A stretch of DNA of 64,000 nucleotides from Sordariomycetes sp. S80-01Y (lineage: Eukaryota; Ascomycota; Sordariomycetes): the NCBI GenBank assembly GCA_037042185.1, contig JAXQJY010000029.1:310001-374000 (forward strand). The letters are read 5' to 3'. The notes beneath the pieces are model-generated. The model was not told the DNA's origin. It searched no databases and saw only the letters and a list, made by a program, of their open reading frames with translations. The translations under genes were made by a program, and so were the position numbers. This document shows positions 10,336-22,499 of the stretch, one piece after another (positions within the stretch are counted from its first letter, which is position 1; every line of letters begins with the position of its first letter).

Positions 10336-10996
10336 TCAGCCTGCTTGCTGTCTGTTGTTTCTGGAGTTGGGGTTTCGGTTTAGCACAGTCAGAGGGCTTT
10401 ATTGGGCCCGGCGTAAAGGTTGTTTTGTCAAGCTTTTGGCTCAGTGTTTTTGCCCATGGGCTATTTAGAGTAGACAGTCGTAACAGGTGATATACTTTGA
10501 ATTTTCATCCTACCGCACGTGGCAGATGTTCTACTCATGCTTTAGCAAGATGCGTGGTGGTACGGAAACTCCGCCTCGTTGCCCGGTGTAGTTCAGTGCG
10601 TTCTCTCCCCATATTCGGCGCTTTCTCGCACCTTTTTATCCGAAAATATCTGTGTCAATATCTACACTACTGTCAATGAAGTCAGCAAAGTGCTATTCAG
10701 ATACCCATATCCAGCGGTTACCAGATAGATCATGGCTGGTGTCGATGGCGTGGGGCGGTGCCTGCAGGGGATGACGCAGGGGTTCAGCGCCCACCACTTC
10801 AGGCCACCTTAGCGGCCGCGTCTCGTGACTTGAAGACAACAACATCGACATCAACATCAGCCTCACTCACTCCTATCTCACCGACGTTGAGTTCTCATTC
10901 GACTGCGATCAACCCGTGCAAGAGGATCAAACCGAGAACGGCCCTGATGAGCTCTTTGCTTGTCCCTGGGCTCCTGCGCGTCCACGATTGCCCGTC
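10336..10996. other. Intergenic: PRS 3' end and MON2 leader
   Basis: These 661 nt lead into MON2. The last 150 nt are rich in CA and TC trinucleotides (ACAACAACATCG type), as in fungal 5' leaders. No gene or repeat of note is seen. Confidence 0.4.
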
Positions 10997-13900
10997 ATGA
11001 CGACGCAACTGCTGGCCACGGAGCTGGCCAACCTCATTCAGGAGAGCAAGCGGAAACACAATGATTTGCGACAGGTAGGCCTTGCTCGTGCCATTGAATA
11101 GGCATATCACTGAATTTGGGCAGGCTGCCGAGAAGTCCCTCGAGGATATAAAGAACCTCCGAAACTCGTCTGAACAAGGCGCCCCTGAAGGTGCGTCTTA
11201 CCACCACCAACCCGTCACTCGTCTAACTGGTCTCAGAGCTCGCAACCAAGGTCTCCTTTGTAAATCCCTTCATAATAGCCTGCGGCACCCGCAACGCAAA
11301 GTTCACCTCCATAGCCATCGTCTGTCTGCAACGCCTCATTGTCTCAAAGGCGCTGCCACGAAGCCGGCTAAACCAGGTTCTCGAGGCGCTCATGCAAGCC
11401 GCCTCCGCCGGTGCTCTGGACGTGCAACTCAAGATTCTACAGGCCCTTCCGAGTTTGTTGCAGAATTACTCAGCAGACATCAAGGGGGACTTGCTGGTCA
11501 ATGCGTTGAACGTCTGCTTCACGTTGCAGAGCAGTAAGAACGCCATTGTGAACAATACGAGCGCGGCGACGTTGCAGCAACTGGTCGTAAGCGTGTTTGA
11601 TAAGGTCGTCGCTGAGGATAGTCCGTATTCCTGGCCCCTGTGAGTTGGACTGGGCTGACAAGATGCAGAATCTGCCGGAGATGCAACCTCCTTTGCTGGT
11701 GTAGCCCCGACTGCGAGCGGCGAAGTCGAACTCGGAGCCGCTGCGCTAGATGCTTACAGGATCTTCAACGACCTGTGTCTCATGACCGAGAACCAACGGC
11801 CTGAGTTTCTGCGCTTCTCTGGACTGCCGCAAACCTTCGGCTTAGAGCTGATCGAGTCGGTGATCACTAACCATGCTTCTGTCTTCACCAGCCATCCCGA
11901 GCAGGTTCAAGTTCTGCGAACGCGAGCCATGCCGTTGATCACCAGTGCGCTGAAGGGGAAGCCGTCCTTTGCGACGACAGTCAGGCTGGTCCGCATTTTG
12001 TACACCATGCTCCGGAGACACATCAATCTCTTGCCAAAGGAATGTGGCGAAGCGCTTGAGATCTTGACTTATCTGCTGGACCACGAGACGTTGTTGTGGA
12101 AAAGAGCACTTTGCATGGAGGTGTTTCGGGGGTTGTTTGCCGAGCACGCCTTGCTGAGACGCATCTTCGCTTTGTACGATGCTAAGAAAGGCGAAAAAGA
12201 CATTCTCAAGACTTTGACGGCAACATTCGTACGCTTGAGCACCGAGAAGCCTACAGTTATTGGGCTGGGGCATCAGTCAACTATGCCCGTCAGCAATACC
12301 TCGAACTCTGCCAATTCAGCCCAGGACCAAGCCATGCTCGAAGCGAGCGGCGTTACTGGTATCATCAGTGCATCAGCTGGCTCCGATGGCTCCGTCACTG
12401 GCATCAGCACTCAATGGAGTTCAATCAGGGTTCCATGCATTGATCAGCTCGACAAGACCGAGCCCCCCACCATTCCAGAATCGTACACCTACGGCCTGAT
12501 TCTGAACTGCATATCATCGCTTTCGGATGGACTCGCCAAGTTCATTCTCCCCTTGACCGTTCCAAACGACGGTCGTGGTCGACGAAAGGTTTCCAAGAAT
12601 GAGAGCGGGCGCGACTCCCCGGCACCAGCTACCACCGAGTCAGAAGGCAACAGAGCACGGTCAGCTTCGTTTAAGAAAAACCCCGTTCCTGTCAACCCTT
12701 TGACCTTAGATGATCATCCTATGTTTGCGGACGTCAAGATCTGTGCTGAGATTGTCGAGGACTGCTGGCCTGCTATACTAGCCACGTGCTCGACCTTCCT
12801 CTATGCAGCGCTGGATTCGGAGTACTATCATGGTCTTGTGCGAGCGTTCCAGCGTTTCGCGCATGTTGCTGGTCTTCTTCAGCTGGCTACTCCCCGCGAT
12901 GCCTTCCTGACCACTCTAGGCAAAGCAGCTGTGCCTCCGAATATTTTCACTGCCTGCGTTAATGCTGGCCAGCACAGGCCGGCCACACCGCAAGCGACTG
13001 CTGATGGACCAGCCAGTCTCCTCGGTAATGCCAGGGGCCTCTTGAGCACGGATAACCTCGCGACTACAGCTGAGAAGCCAAGGCAGCCTTCTTTTGATGT
13101 GCAATCCGCAAGCCTGAACACCCGAAACTTGCTATGTCTGCGAGCACTACTCAATCTTGGCATCGCCCTAGGACCCACGCTAAGCACTGCCTGGAGAATC
13201 ATCTTGGAGACTTTACAGCAGGCAGACTTCGTGTTGTTTTCGAGCTCAAAGACTCCAGGACGGACACCATCCTTCCCCCGTGGGCAAGGAGACCCTAGTG
13301 AGGCGGAGGGTGGCTCTTTGACTGCCAACTTCGGCCATGAAGTGCGTGCTGTGGAGACAGCGGCCTCAAGACTGATGGAGAGCACAGTTGACTTCCCCAA
13401 TGAGTCTTTCCTGGAAGTTGTGCGTGCAGTGTGTAAACTTCTTGAGCGTAAGCCTACGAAAGAACTCGAAACTGGAAGTCAACAGGCGACGCCTATAGCC
13501 GAGAAACCTCCAACTCTTCAAGCTGGAGGCGGGCAGCATCGACGGGTGTCAAGCTTCTCCACCGCCTCGTCTACAACCTCTATCCAAGAAGACCAATTTG
13601 CCTTGGCGAAGTTGGGTGATGTGGCTTCAATAAATATGGAGCGGCTGTTAACGTACTCTCCCGAGGAGTCAGGGTGGGATCTACTTATCAATCTGCTGGT
13701 CACCAACATAGACTCAATACTGAACGCCCCCACGGTCAGGACCCGGGCAGCCGAGATCCTCACGAAACTGATGCTTGAAGCGGCCAATATGGCAGCATCT
13801 TTCCCTCAAGAGCTGCGTGGCCCTATCCAGCTCCGCTTGCTTGAGGCTCTCGACGCTGCACTGGAACCTCTGCAGGAGGCAGATCGCCAAAGCTCAGTAG

Positions 13901-16260
13901 CAAATCATGCCACGGACGTGGACATCCACAGGATTATCTTGGATGGTCTGAAGGGCATCGTCGAGGAAACGGGCGAGAGCTTGGTGAGCGGTTGGGAAAT
14001 CGCTTTTGAGATCATTGGTAGCGTCTTCATTACGAAAGGCGACGATAAGGGACAGTCGTCGATCACAAATCCGACATTGATCGAGACGAGGTCATCAAAA
14101 CTGGTGAGGGCATCATTCAGCTCCTTGCAGCTGGTTGCGTCAGATTTCCTGGCATCATTACCAAATTCCTGCTTTTTGATCTTGGTAGACACGCTCTACA
14201 AGTTTTCGAGCCAGGACGATGATCTCAACATTGCTCTCACAGTAAGTCTCACGGAAATATCTTACGGGGTGCTAAGCTAATGCCGTTAGACTGTAACATT
14301 CTTCTGGATTCTCTCCGATTTTCTCTCCGGCAAAGATGAATCCCTCGAAATTACAGCCGATCTCATGAAGGACAGCGAAGTGGCGAGCCTGGCCAGCAAA
14401 GCATCTGATCAGGGGAACAAGAGCTCCGTACCTGCGCTTTGGATGCTCCTTCTTCTGCGTCTGACGACAGTAGCGTCCGACGACAGACTGGAGCTGCGGA
14501 ACAGCGCGATCCAGACCTTGCTACGGATTTTCGATGCATACGGCGACAGACTCAGCCCAGAGGCTTGGTCTGTCTGTGTCGAGTCCGTGGTCTTCAAGTT
14601 GCTCACGGCTCTGGAAGCAGAGCTCGAAATGGCCCAAGACGAAAAAGCCAATAATGAACAACAAGGTGACTGGCATGGCACTGCGGTGGTCGTATTGAAT
14701 GGAATTTCCAATCTTGTGGCCAACTATCTGGAGGTGCTCATCAAACACGACTCTTTCATTGAGATATGGCGAGGTTTGCTCAAGCACTTCACCACCTTGC
14801 TTGACTTCGGCGTTCTCGAGGTCAACACCGCGACCTTCCACGCCCTGGCGCACATTTTATCCCAGACTGATCCAAAGGGAAGTCCGGCACTTAACACGGA
14901 GGCCATCAAGCCAGTATGGGAGCTCTGGTCTCGAGGCATACCGGTTCTGTCAGGAGAAACCACTGGCGACAATCAGCCCTGCCTCATTGCCTACATCAAG
15001 GCCCTCCCTGAGGTGTATAAGCTCATTGAGGCTGATCTCGATGTCGCACGCGTCCAAACCATTCTCACGCTGCTGCACGAATCTGTGGAAGGGGCTTCAG
15101 TAAGCACCTACACAACCGACATCGAGCAGATGACACAGCTGCAAAGCCAAGTTCTTGATGCAATTAAGCTGCTGCGCACCGATGTTCGAGATGTCCCTTC
15201 GGCTATCATCAGACATATAGCTGATCTCATCTCCTTGCCCTTCGAGGAACGTCGAGTTAACAATCCGAAGAGGACGTTTGTCGCCTTGTCCAAAGCCAGT
15301 ATGCAACTAGCCGAGGAGACTGTCCTCAGACATGCCGAGGATGAGGACATCTACAACAGCGGCGCATTCCCGGCGTCTTTGGAAGCAATGTGCAAGCCCA
15401 TCGGCCTGAAGTACGACTTTCCTATTATCACGAGGTCAACACAGCCATGGCGCTTTGCAACGTCAACTGCGCTCCACATTCTCGGCCCTGCACTTGCACA
15501 GCTTGAGAAGCTGAAGATCCAGAAGCAAAAGAGCCAGCTCATTTGTTCGGCCATTGTCGACATAGCGGATGGCATATTAAGTGCAGACTGCGACTCGGCC
15601 CCTGACGCAACGCCTTTCGCCGACGACGAGACCTTTGATATCGAGTCATTCACCATCTTGCGAGATCTCATCATTCCCGCTCTCGGCGCAGAGAACGTAT
15701 CCGACCAAGTAAGGAAGGCATACGCCGAAAGCCTCTTCAGGACTTCCATCATCCACGAACCATCGCCTTCTGACTCGAAGCTCCTCTCCCCAACAGGCCT
15801 CGGCTCCCTGTACAACCCCCGCCCTGGCCGCACAGTCAACATACCGCCGACAAAACGCTCCCGCATCGCCTATGTTGCACTAGACCACCTGTTTACTCTG
15901 ATATCGACGTCCCCGTCAGAGCTCCATCGTCGGATAGCTGTCACTGCTGCACCCTTCCTTATCTTACGCTGCGGGCTGACTCTGAGGGCCTACATCGCCG
16001 ATCAGCCGCTGAGAGGAAAGATGCCACAGCCGTTGAGTCAGAAGAGGGAGTTGATTTGGTTGCTGAAGAAGTTGGTGGACGTGGAGAGCGAGAGCGAGGC
16101 GATCCCAGCGTTGGAAGGGGTGGACAGTGAGGGGAGAAAGCATCTGCTGAGGTTGTATCCCTTGGTGGTGAAGGCGGTCGGGGTTAGTAAAGCTGGTGAC
16201 GAGGTGGGAATGCTGTTAAGGAAGGTACTCGACACTGTTGGTGGGGAATTCGGTTATTAA
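10997..16260 (+). CDS. MON2: Mon2/Ysl2 family endosome-Golgi trafficking protein
   Basis: Mon2 is a large HEAT-repeat scaffold related to the Sec7 Arf-GEFs but without the Sec7 domain. In yeast it works with Dop1 and the flippase Neo1 in endosome-to-Golgi traffic. Exons are 10997-11074, 11124-11190, 11237-11620, 11669-14241 and 14290-16260, giving 1690 residues, close to yeast Mon2. The N-terminus (QLLATELANLIQESKRKHND, then AEKSLEDIK) is the dimerisation DCB region. The HUS-type region follows (EYRIFNDLCLMTE-like AYRIFNDLCLMTE and STKWSSIRVP-like STQWSSIRVP). A Ser-rich linker lies near residues 480-510, and helical repeats fill the remainder. Intron 3 (11621-11668) has a weak donor, GTCCGT; the strong GTGAGT nearby would leave an intron of only 29 nt. 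It is one of the clearest long genes in the window. Confidence 0.92.
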
Positions 16261-16315
16261 TGGCGATCGGATATGTTGTTTACTCTCATGGCGAAGCGGG
16301 ATTGCCTCACACATG

Positions 16316-17032
16316 CTATGCCTCGAAAGCATCTGGCCCTACCAGTACCTTGACAAAGATCTCGTAAAGACTTCCCCCATCAGGACATCCATCAATTCTT
16401 TCCTTACCCTGCGGTCCTTCTATCATGACGACCGGCACTCCATGTCCACCCGCCACACCCCGCCAGTACTCCTCATCTTCATCAACCTCCAAACATGTTT
16501 TCTCATTCCATGCCTCAGCAATCTCCTGCTCACCCAGACCCACCGCTAATGCCTCCCTGGCCAAAAGATCCCTATCAGAAATGTCCTCCCCCCTCTCGTG
16601 GTACAGACTTAGAAGCCTGCCGTACAAGTCCACCTGCATCTGTTGACCTCTGCTCCTCGCCACGTGCACAAGTGCATGGGCATCTCTCGTCGGCCCTATC
16701 AGCTCCCCTTCCTTGAACACCACTCCAACCGCCCTGCCCATGGCATCTATCTTCTGCCGCATCCTCTTCACCTTCTCGTCGCTCATGCCGGCGAGCTTCA
16801 CGGCGGAGATGGAGGCTTTGGGGACGGCGTGCGTGAGAGCGGGGATGGGGAGGGAGGAGTGGCGGTGGAGGTAGTACGGTCTGTACGTGATGCGGAAGTC
16901 GGGCTTGGAGGGGTGGGTTTTGTTGAAGAGGGAAAGGGTCTGGTGGAGGATGTGGTGGCAGAGGATGCACCAGACGCACGTGAAGTCGGATATCACGTCG
17001 ATCGTGATTGTCGGTGGCATTGTTGCTGGCAT
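16316..17032 (-). CDS. DsbA-like (FrnE-type) thioredoxin-fold oxidoreductase
   Basis: This 238-residue single-exon protein belongs to the DSBA-like thioredoxin family, which holds FrnE-like disulfide oxidoreductases. The start of the fold reads TIDVISDFTCVWCILC, giving a CxxC at residues 19-22 with a third Cys at 25. The helical insert includes AMGRAVGVVFKEGELIGPTRDAH, a hallmark of the family (GL.F....N..dAH type). The cis-Pro loop is HGVPVVMIEG near residue 200. No signal peptide or transmembrane segment is seen, so it is probably cytosolic. It converges with MON2, with only 55 nt between the stop codons. The usual FrnE motif is CPWC; here the Pro is Val, which may shift redox potential. 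The substrate is unknown. Confidence 0.85.
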   Translation of the reverse strand: MPATMPPTITIDVISDFTCVWCILCHHILHQTLSLFNKTHPSKPDFRITYRPYYLHRHSSLPIPALTHAVPKASISAVKLAGMSDEKVKRMRQKIDAMGRAVGVVFKEGELIGPTRDAHALVHVARSRGQQMQVDLYGRLLSLYHERGEDISDRDLLAREALAVGLGEQEIAEAWNEKTCLEVDEDEEYWRGVAGGHGVPVVMIEGPQGKERIDGCPDGGSLYEIFVKVLVGPDAFEA

Positions 17033-18290
17033 AGGCTGTGGTGTTTTTGGAGCCTATGATAGAATACGATCGAAGGAACCGGCGCAGCACGGGGGTTTCT
17101 CTTTGGGCCTGGCTTCGCTCGCTTCATTTATATAGGGTTGGTGTTGCGGGAACGGTGTAAGCTAGGCGGAACTCCGCCGGGGCAGAAGAACGGACCGCGC
17201 GTCGTGAACAAGGCGCCCAAATGATGCCTGATCGCACCTACTTCATAAATCACAGACTAGTGTGAGCTTCTAAGAATATCTCGTCAGATGCCGTACCCCC
17301 ATGGTCGGCGTTGAGCCAGGTCACAATGTTGCGTTGAGCTCTACGGAGCATGGTGGGGCTGCCCTTTATTCGTGCATTGCAGGTGCAGCTGACGATCAAA
17401 GGACACTGAACAGCCATACGTCTCGGATATAGGTTCTCTCTAAAAGAAAGACTTGGGAAGGTCTTGAGCTATGTGCAATCTCAATTGATGCAAGGTTTTG
17501 AATTGAAGACGGAAGTGCCAGTGTTACGCCTGCGATGTGTATAGGACTGCTGGCTGGGCAGGTCTTCATGCTGTCAATTCATGACGAAGCTCGTTCTCTT
17601 TCGGCAAGAAGTGGTAATGCAAATCACTCAGCAATAAGCCCCAAAATAGAGAATGCCCAGAACATGGCCAAACCTATTGAGGCGGAGATTCTGGGGTAAA
17701 CAGGGATGGGCAACAATAGTAAAATAATGGGAACAATGACGGAGAAGATCTTCCCGTGTTGACAAAGCAGCAAAACATGAAATCACGTGTATAATACATG
17801 CCCTTCTTCCATTTCAACCGCACTGGCAAATACCAGACAAGCGATTACGGAAAACAATATATCAACTTGTTGACCAGAGCTAGTTTCAGAGGGGAAAGGT
17901 GGAAGAAGAAAGTGCCCTATGTGCCTACAGTATGTACTGGCCCTGCCGGATAACGCACCGATAAGATAAGCGACGGCGGGACGTCACGGTGGACCCCGCT
18001 GCCAGCCGCTCTGCCGCTCTGGCTCGCCGCATCTGGGGAGAATTTCGCCGCCCAACCAACGACTCGGTATTGCTGATTCCAACATCACCGTCGCCCAAGT
18101 CGTCATCACATCATCGCAGCTCAGTCGCGCTCTCTAATCAAGAACTTACACGCACATTCACGACCGAGCCCATGTTGTGCATCTAGGCAGCCCGCAGGTG
18201 TCTGTCCGTCCCTGCGTGGACAGGGCTCACCGCTGCTCTCACCGACGACCACGACCAACCATCCGGGACACCCAAGATCAAGCAATCGAA
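17033..18290. other. Intergenic between the DsbA-like gene and the flavoprotein gene (divergent)
   Basis: About 1.26 kb. The 17.4-17.9 kb part is AT-richer than the genes around it, with runs such as AAAATAATGGG. I see no open frame with family content, no RNA gene and no clear repeat. Confidence 0.4.
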
Positions 18291-20075
18291 ATGACCTCGT
18301 ACCCGCGCTTTCCCGCTCGCCTCGTGTCAAGCCCCTCTTCCACGAGCACAACTTCTCTGCACGATCCCCTCCGGCCCTCCAAACGAAAGCTGCACCTCCT
18401 CGTCGCCGCCTCCGGGCCCCGCGACACCTCCTGGGCGCAGGCCCTCGTCATCCGCCTTTCAAAGAACCCCCAGATCGAAGCCCGCGCCATCGTCGACGAT
18501 GTCGTCCCACGCCTCACGCAGACCATCATTGTGATGCAGAACCAGTCCCTGTCTCCCGGGCAGGGCGACCACAAAGATGATGTGGAGTTCTATAGACAGC
18601 AGGCGGCTGAGCTGGTTCAGTGGGCCGATCTGATGGTCTGCGTCCCGTTGGATGCGGATGGCATCGCAAAGATGTTGGCTGGCGTGGCGGACACGTTCCT
18701 GGGAGAAGTGCTCAGAGGGTGGGACATCAACAAGAGCATTGTGCTGGTGCCCGGGATGAGCATGCACATGTGGGTGAACCCGTTGACCAAGAAGCAATTG
18801 AGCAAGATACATCGGAAGTGGGGCTGGATAAGGGTCATATCGCCTATAACGTGGCATTACGAGGGAGCGCCGAATCCGAAGAGGGTGCCCAACTGGAACG
18901 GGTTCAATGAGGTGCTGGCCATCATCCAGAACCAGGCTGATATGCTCGGCTTGGGCCGTGACGTCGAGATCGCCACTAGTATGACGGTCATGGGAACAGA
19001 CAGCGATATCCAGATCAAGGCGAAGCTGCCACCTGAGATATGGACCATCATCCTCGACTACGCAGGCGATTGGGAGTTGGCCAAGGCGCTGGGCATGTAC
19101 ACCAATCTCCCCATGCCACCTCCATGGACACTTCATCCGCAGAACCCGGGCAACGAGCTACAAGTATACTCTCACGAACTCGAGTGGACGGTTCTCACCT
19201 GCAACGCAGCCGCCATCTGCAAGAAACTCTCCCAATCACCGCCCGAGTTCAACGACACACCGGCGCAAGTCGTCCGTCTCATCATCCGCTTTGCCCTCAT
19301 CGACGTTCTGTCCTACCTCGAAGCCAACCGGCCCGAATTATTCAAGGCTTTTGACGGTTCCGTCCTGCCTACAAAGGCATCAGCGTTCTACCCGCGCCTG
19401 GATGTTCTGGACTACTGGAAGTCGAGTCGCTGGTTCAAGGACAACTGGGTTTACGATACCGAAGCCGTGGATTGGGCGTCCAAAGGCGGCCATGTCCGCG
19501 TGCTAGACTGGTGGTGGCGTCGTTCCGGCTTCCAGCTCCGCTACACCGAGGCGGCCCTTGAACAAGCCAGCGCGGGAGGCCACCTCCTCGTTTTAGAATG
19601 GTGGCGCGATGCGGCAGCTCAGGATGACTCGGTAGTCCTCCGTCCGGGCCGCGCTCTGTTATGGGCAGCGCAGTTTGGGCGAGCAGATGTGCTCAGATGG
19701 TGGGACGCCTCCGGCATCCCTGTAGCCCACGGCGACGGCGTGTGCAAATGGGCTTCGCGATGGGGCAAAGTCTCTGCGCTGGAAACGTGGCGCCAACTCA
19801 AGGGCGACGATAAGATTGTCTACGATTCGGAAGTCCTGGTCGCGCCAACGGTGCATCAGCACGTGGATGTGCTGGAGTGGTGGCGCCGCTATGCACACGG
19901 GGAACTGGAGGGCATGGAGGGCCGGAAGCAGCTCGTGGAATTCAGGACGTGCGACATTGAGGAAGCGCTGGAGGATAGCATCGGGGATCAAAGCAAGGTG
20001 AGGAAGTGGTGGGCACAGCACGGGTTGAATTTGGGACTGAGGAATGAAGAGTGGTTGAAGATGCGCTATCTGTGA
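18291..20075 (+). CDS. Flavoprotein (PPC decarboxylase/Hal3-like) domain fused to ankyrin-like repeats
   Basis: This single-exon gene encodes 594 residues. Residues 30-240 resemble the HFCD flavoprotein fold (Hal3, phosphopantothenoylcysteine decarboxylase): KLHLLVAASGPRDTSW at the start, ELVQWADLMVCVPLDADGIA in the middle, then VPGMSMHMWVNPLTKKQL in place of the canonical PAMNTxMW loop, then VISPITWHYEGAPNPKRV. From about residue 380 come degenerate ankyrin-like repeats with the pattern GGHxxVLEWW: GGHVRVLDWWWRR, GGHLLVLEWWRDA, GRADVLRWWDASG and QHVDVLEWWRRY. The Asn and neighbouring residues of the decarboxylase loop are altered (PGMSM), and no Cys-bearing clamp is seen, so catalysis is doubtful; a binding or scaffold role is my inference. 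The frame is open to 18177 but the first ATG is at 18291. Confidence 0.82.
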   Translation: MTSYPRFPARLVSSPSSTSTTSLHDPLRPSKRKLHLLVAASGPRDTSWAQALVIRLSKNPQIEARAIVDDVVPRLTQTIIVMQNQSLSPGQGDHKDDVEFYRQQAAELVQWADLMVCVPLDADGIAKMLAGVADTFLGEVLRGWDINKSIVLVPGMSMHMWVNPLTKKQLSKIHRKWGWIRVISPITWHYEGAPNPKRVPNWNGFNEVLAIIQNQADMLGLGRDVEIATSMTVMGTDSDIQIKAKLPPEIWTIILDYAGDWELAKALGMYTNLPMPPPWTLHPQNPGNELQVYSHELEWTVLTCNAAAICKKLSQSPPEFNDTPAQVVRLIIRFALIDVLSYLEANRPELFKAFDGSVLPTKASAFYPRLDVLDYWKSSRWFKDNWVYDTEAVDWASKGGHVRVLDWWWRRSGFQLRYTEAALEQASAGGHLLVLEWWRDAAAQDDSVVLRPGRALLWAAQFGRADVLRWWDASGIPVAHGDGVCKWASRWGKVSALETWRQLKGDDKIVYDSEVLVAPTVHQHVDVLEWWRRYAHGELEGMEGRKQLVEFRTCDIEEALEDSIGDQSKVRKWWAQHGLNLGLRNEEWLKMRYL

Positions 20076-20557
20076 AGGCATCACCACGGGGAGCTCGTAC
20101 TGGCACGGCCAGCCCGCCTCGAGGGTCGGCGCGGAAAGCTCGGGTCCGGAAAAGGCGTTTGTTTGCTCGCTAGCGGCATGGATTGGAGTCTGTTTGCTTG
20201 GGAATATTGGATGGATATAGAAACATTTTGAAGCTCACCTGAAGCACGTTCCCGCCAATAGGTACATGTGCACCGTCCGCCTGTAGATCCACCGTCATCT
20301 CGGCCATGTCCTTGGCCTGATCTGCCCTGAATCGACATTCGCATCATTTCGGAGGAAATCCGCACGACGGGGATCTGTCACTTACGGTATAGCCACGCGT
20401 GGCTGGTGAGCTGAGACCACCTCACGAGCTGAACTCGTGCTGAGCCAGCGCAGGGAATGATTTAATACCAGAAGCGATGGATGCGGCGCCGTTCCGTCTA
20501 CGACGCTATAACGTGGCGGGATGTTGGCCTGCCTGTTTGATCCAGCTGCACGGATAG

Positions 20558-20574
20558 CACACACACACACACAC
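20558..20574. repeat. (CA)n microsatellite
   Basis: Seventeen nt of alternating C and A in non-coding DNA. Confidence 0.9.
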
Positions 20575-21484
20575 GAAGACCTAAGATCAGTCATCAAGCG
20601 CGCCACGCAAATGTGAAAAAGCAGATGTGAAGTGCAGTTGGTGAGGTGAGGTGAGGCCCGTGCAACGCTCGGAGTTCAGCCCTGTGCTACACAAGCTCCG
20701 ACCACTTCCATGTGCGCCCCATCCAAGCCAACTGAAAGAGTGGTGTCGATAATTTCAGTCCTGGAGGCCCCAACACCACAAATACCTGCGTTGACCGTAC
20801 CTCGTGACAGGCAAAATCTCAATCTTCGCTAGTCTACCGGTGCACGCCGCGGCGGGCGATCATCTCTCAAAGCCGCAGGGGCAGCGAGGCTACGATAGGC
20901 GGCGCTTTTCTCGCCCCCCCCTCCCCCCTCTCCAAAGCTGATCAGCCCGCAAGCAAGGGAGACGGCAAATCATGATATCAGATCTCATTTCAGGTCCGCT
21001 ACGGTCGATCGGATGACCACGTCGCGCCGGCTTGGATGGAGCTGAATTTCGCAGCGCAGGTCTGTTTGCTCGTCGAGAGGGCCGGCGCCGAGGCCATTGG
21101 CCAGCGACGTGCTTCCGCAACGGCCGACCTCTCATGGATCATCCCCGGACGGTCCTGGAGCCGCCAAGGCCTTCCTTGCACATGCGATGGGCGGCCGTTC
21201 TGTTCGCTTCAGGTTGGGGCCGGGGGTTCCTTTTGATTTGATTCACCGCCTCCGAGGCCCGGTGTTCGTCGGTTGTGGTGGGTTGTCAGCCGCGGCGGCA
21301 TATGGGGGAGCAGAGAGCAGAGAGCAACCTGGCAGGCCACGTACGTGCTCCGTAGCGCAGATGCACGACATGACTCTGACACGAACGCCCATTACGTTGG
21401 TACCTAATCTATTGTCCGGTAGATTGGATGGGTGGCTTGAGGGCTCGGCGGGGACGAGTGAGCAAATTGGGGGTTAGAAGAATT

Positions 21485-21512
21485 GCCAGTGCCAGTGCCA
21501 GTGCCAGTGCCA
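21485..21512. repeat. (GCCAGT)n tandem hexamer
   Basis: About 4.7 perfect copies of a hexamer in non-coding DNA. Confidence 0.9.
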
Positions 21513-22284
21513 TGATTACAGGCCGGTGGCGCGTGGGAGTCTCGGATGGTGGGAACCCCGCTGTGGCCACTGGCAGGGACTGGCAGGGCCATTGGGCACC
21601 TGGGAGAATGACTTGACCGACATGGCTGTCCAGTGGACAGTGGGCGGCGGACAGGGGGTAGTAGAGCAGAGCACCGACCCCTGATCGACCGTTTCTGCAA
21701 GTCAACCCAGCAGCGGTGGGTGGGCTGGAAACCTGACAAGCCTGAGTGCGCTAGGCATCTGATTCGTGCGGTGCACCGTCGCCGTGTCATGATGCGAACG
21801 CTGGCAGATGCTGTGTGGTAGCCGAGGTCACGATCTATTAGTCTAGCTACCTCAGGTTCAGCGTAGATGACATTGATTTAAGTTATGTTGCATCCCCGTG
21901 CCACCGTGACCTCACCCCGTACCTGTAGACTGTATCAGCCACAGCGCGAAAAGGGGCGGAAAGGGGCTTCTGCAGCGACCCGAGGTTCCATCGCATGGGC
22001 CGTTGCATGTCGTTGCATGGCAGCAATTATCAGGCTGCATCGCCCGGCGCACCCTCGTTGGAATGATCGACAGGCGCATGAGCAGCATCGCCGGCTCATT
22101 AACGCTGTGGATCCCCCAATTGCCCATCTTCGACTTAATTACTCGCACGCAAGAGGTTACGGTGCAGCCCATCTCCACAGCCAGAGCCAAAGCCAAAGCC
22201 GTCAACTCCACTCTGTAGGGTCGTGTCTGTCGTGCAGGTGAGGAAGAGCAACGCCCTCGCTCCATCATCTCGACTGCCTACTTG

Positions 22285-22334
22285 CTACCTTACCTTACCT
22301 TGCCTCACCTCACCTCGCCTTACCTCGCCTTGGC
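22285..22334. repeat. Degenerate CT-rich pentamer array
   Basis: About ten pentamers of the type YTACC, YCACC or YCGCC in a row. Pyrimidine-rich arrays of this kind are common in fungal core promoters; it lies about 490 nt before the ATG at 22821. Confidence 0.75.
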
Positions 22335-22477
22335 GTTTGTGCCTCTGCCTCCCAACTCCAACACCCCTCGCGTCGCACAGCGCAATTGCTCCCAGGCCAC
22401 TGCTGCGCGCACCTATACACGACACGGCAGGGCGCATGCAAAGGCCCTGTTGCGACCGACGACTCCTGGCCGCTGCC

Positions 22478-22499
22478 GCTGCTGCTGCTGCTGCTGCTG
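22478..22499. repeat. (GCT)n trinucleotide repeat
   Basis: Seven GCT units lie about 320 nt upstream of the next ATG, probably in the transcribed leader or promoter. Trinucleotide runs can vary in length between strains. Confidence 0.85.

Noticed and set aside
18177-18290. An N-terminal extension of the flavoprotein-ankyrin gene
   Set aside because: The frame begins at GTG; the first ATG is at 18291 and the upstream residues show no signal or domain.
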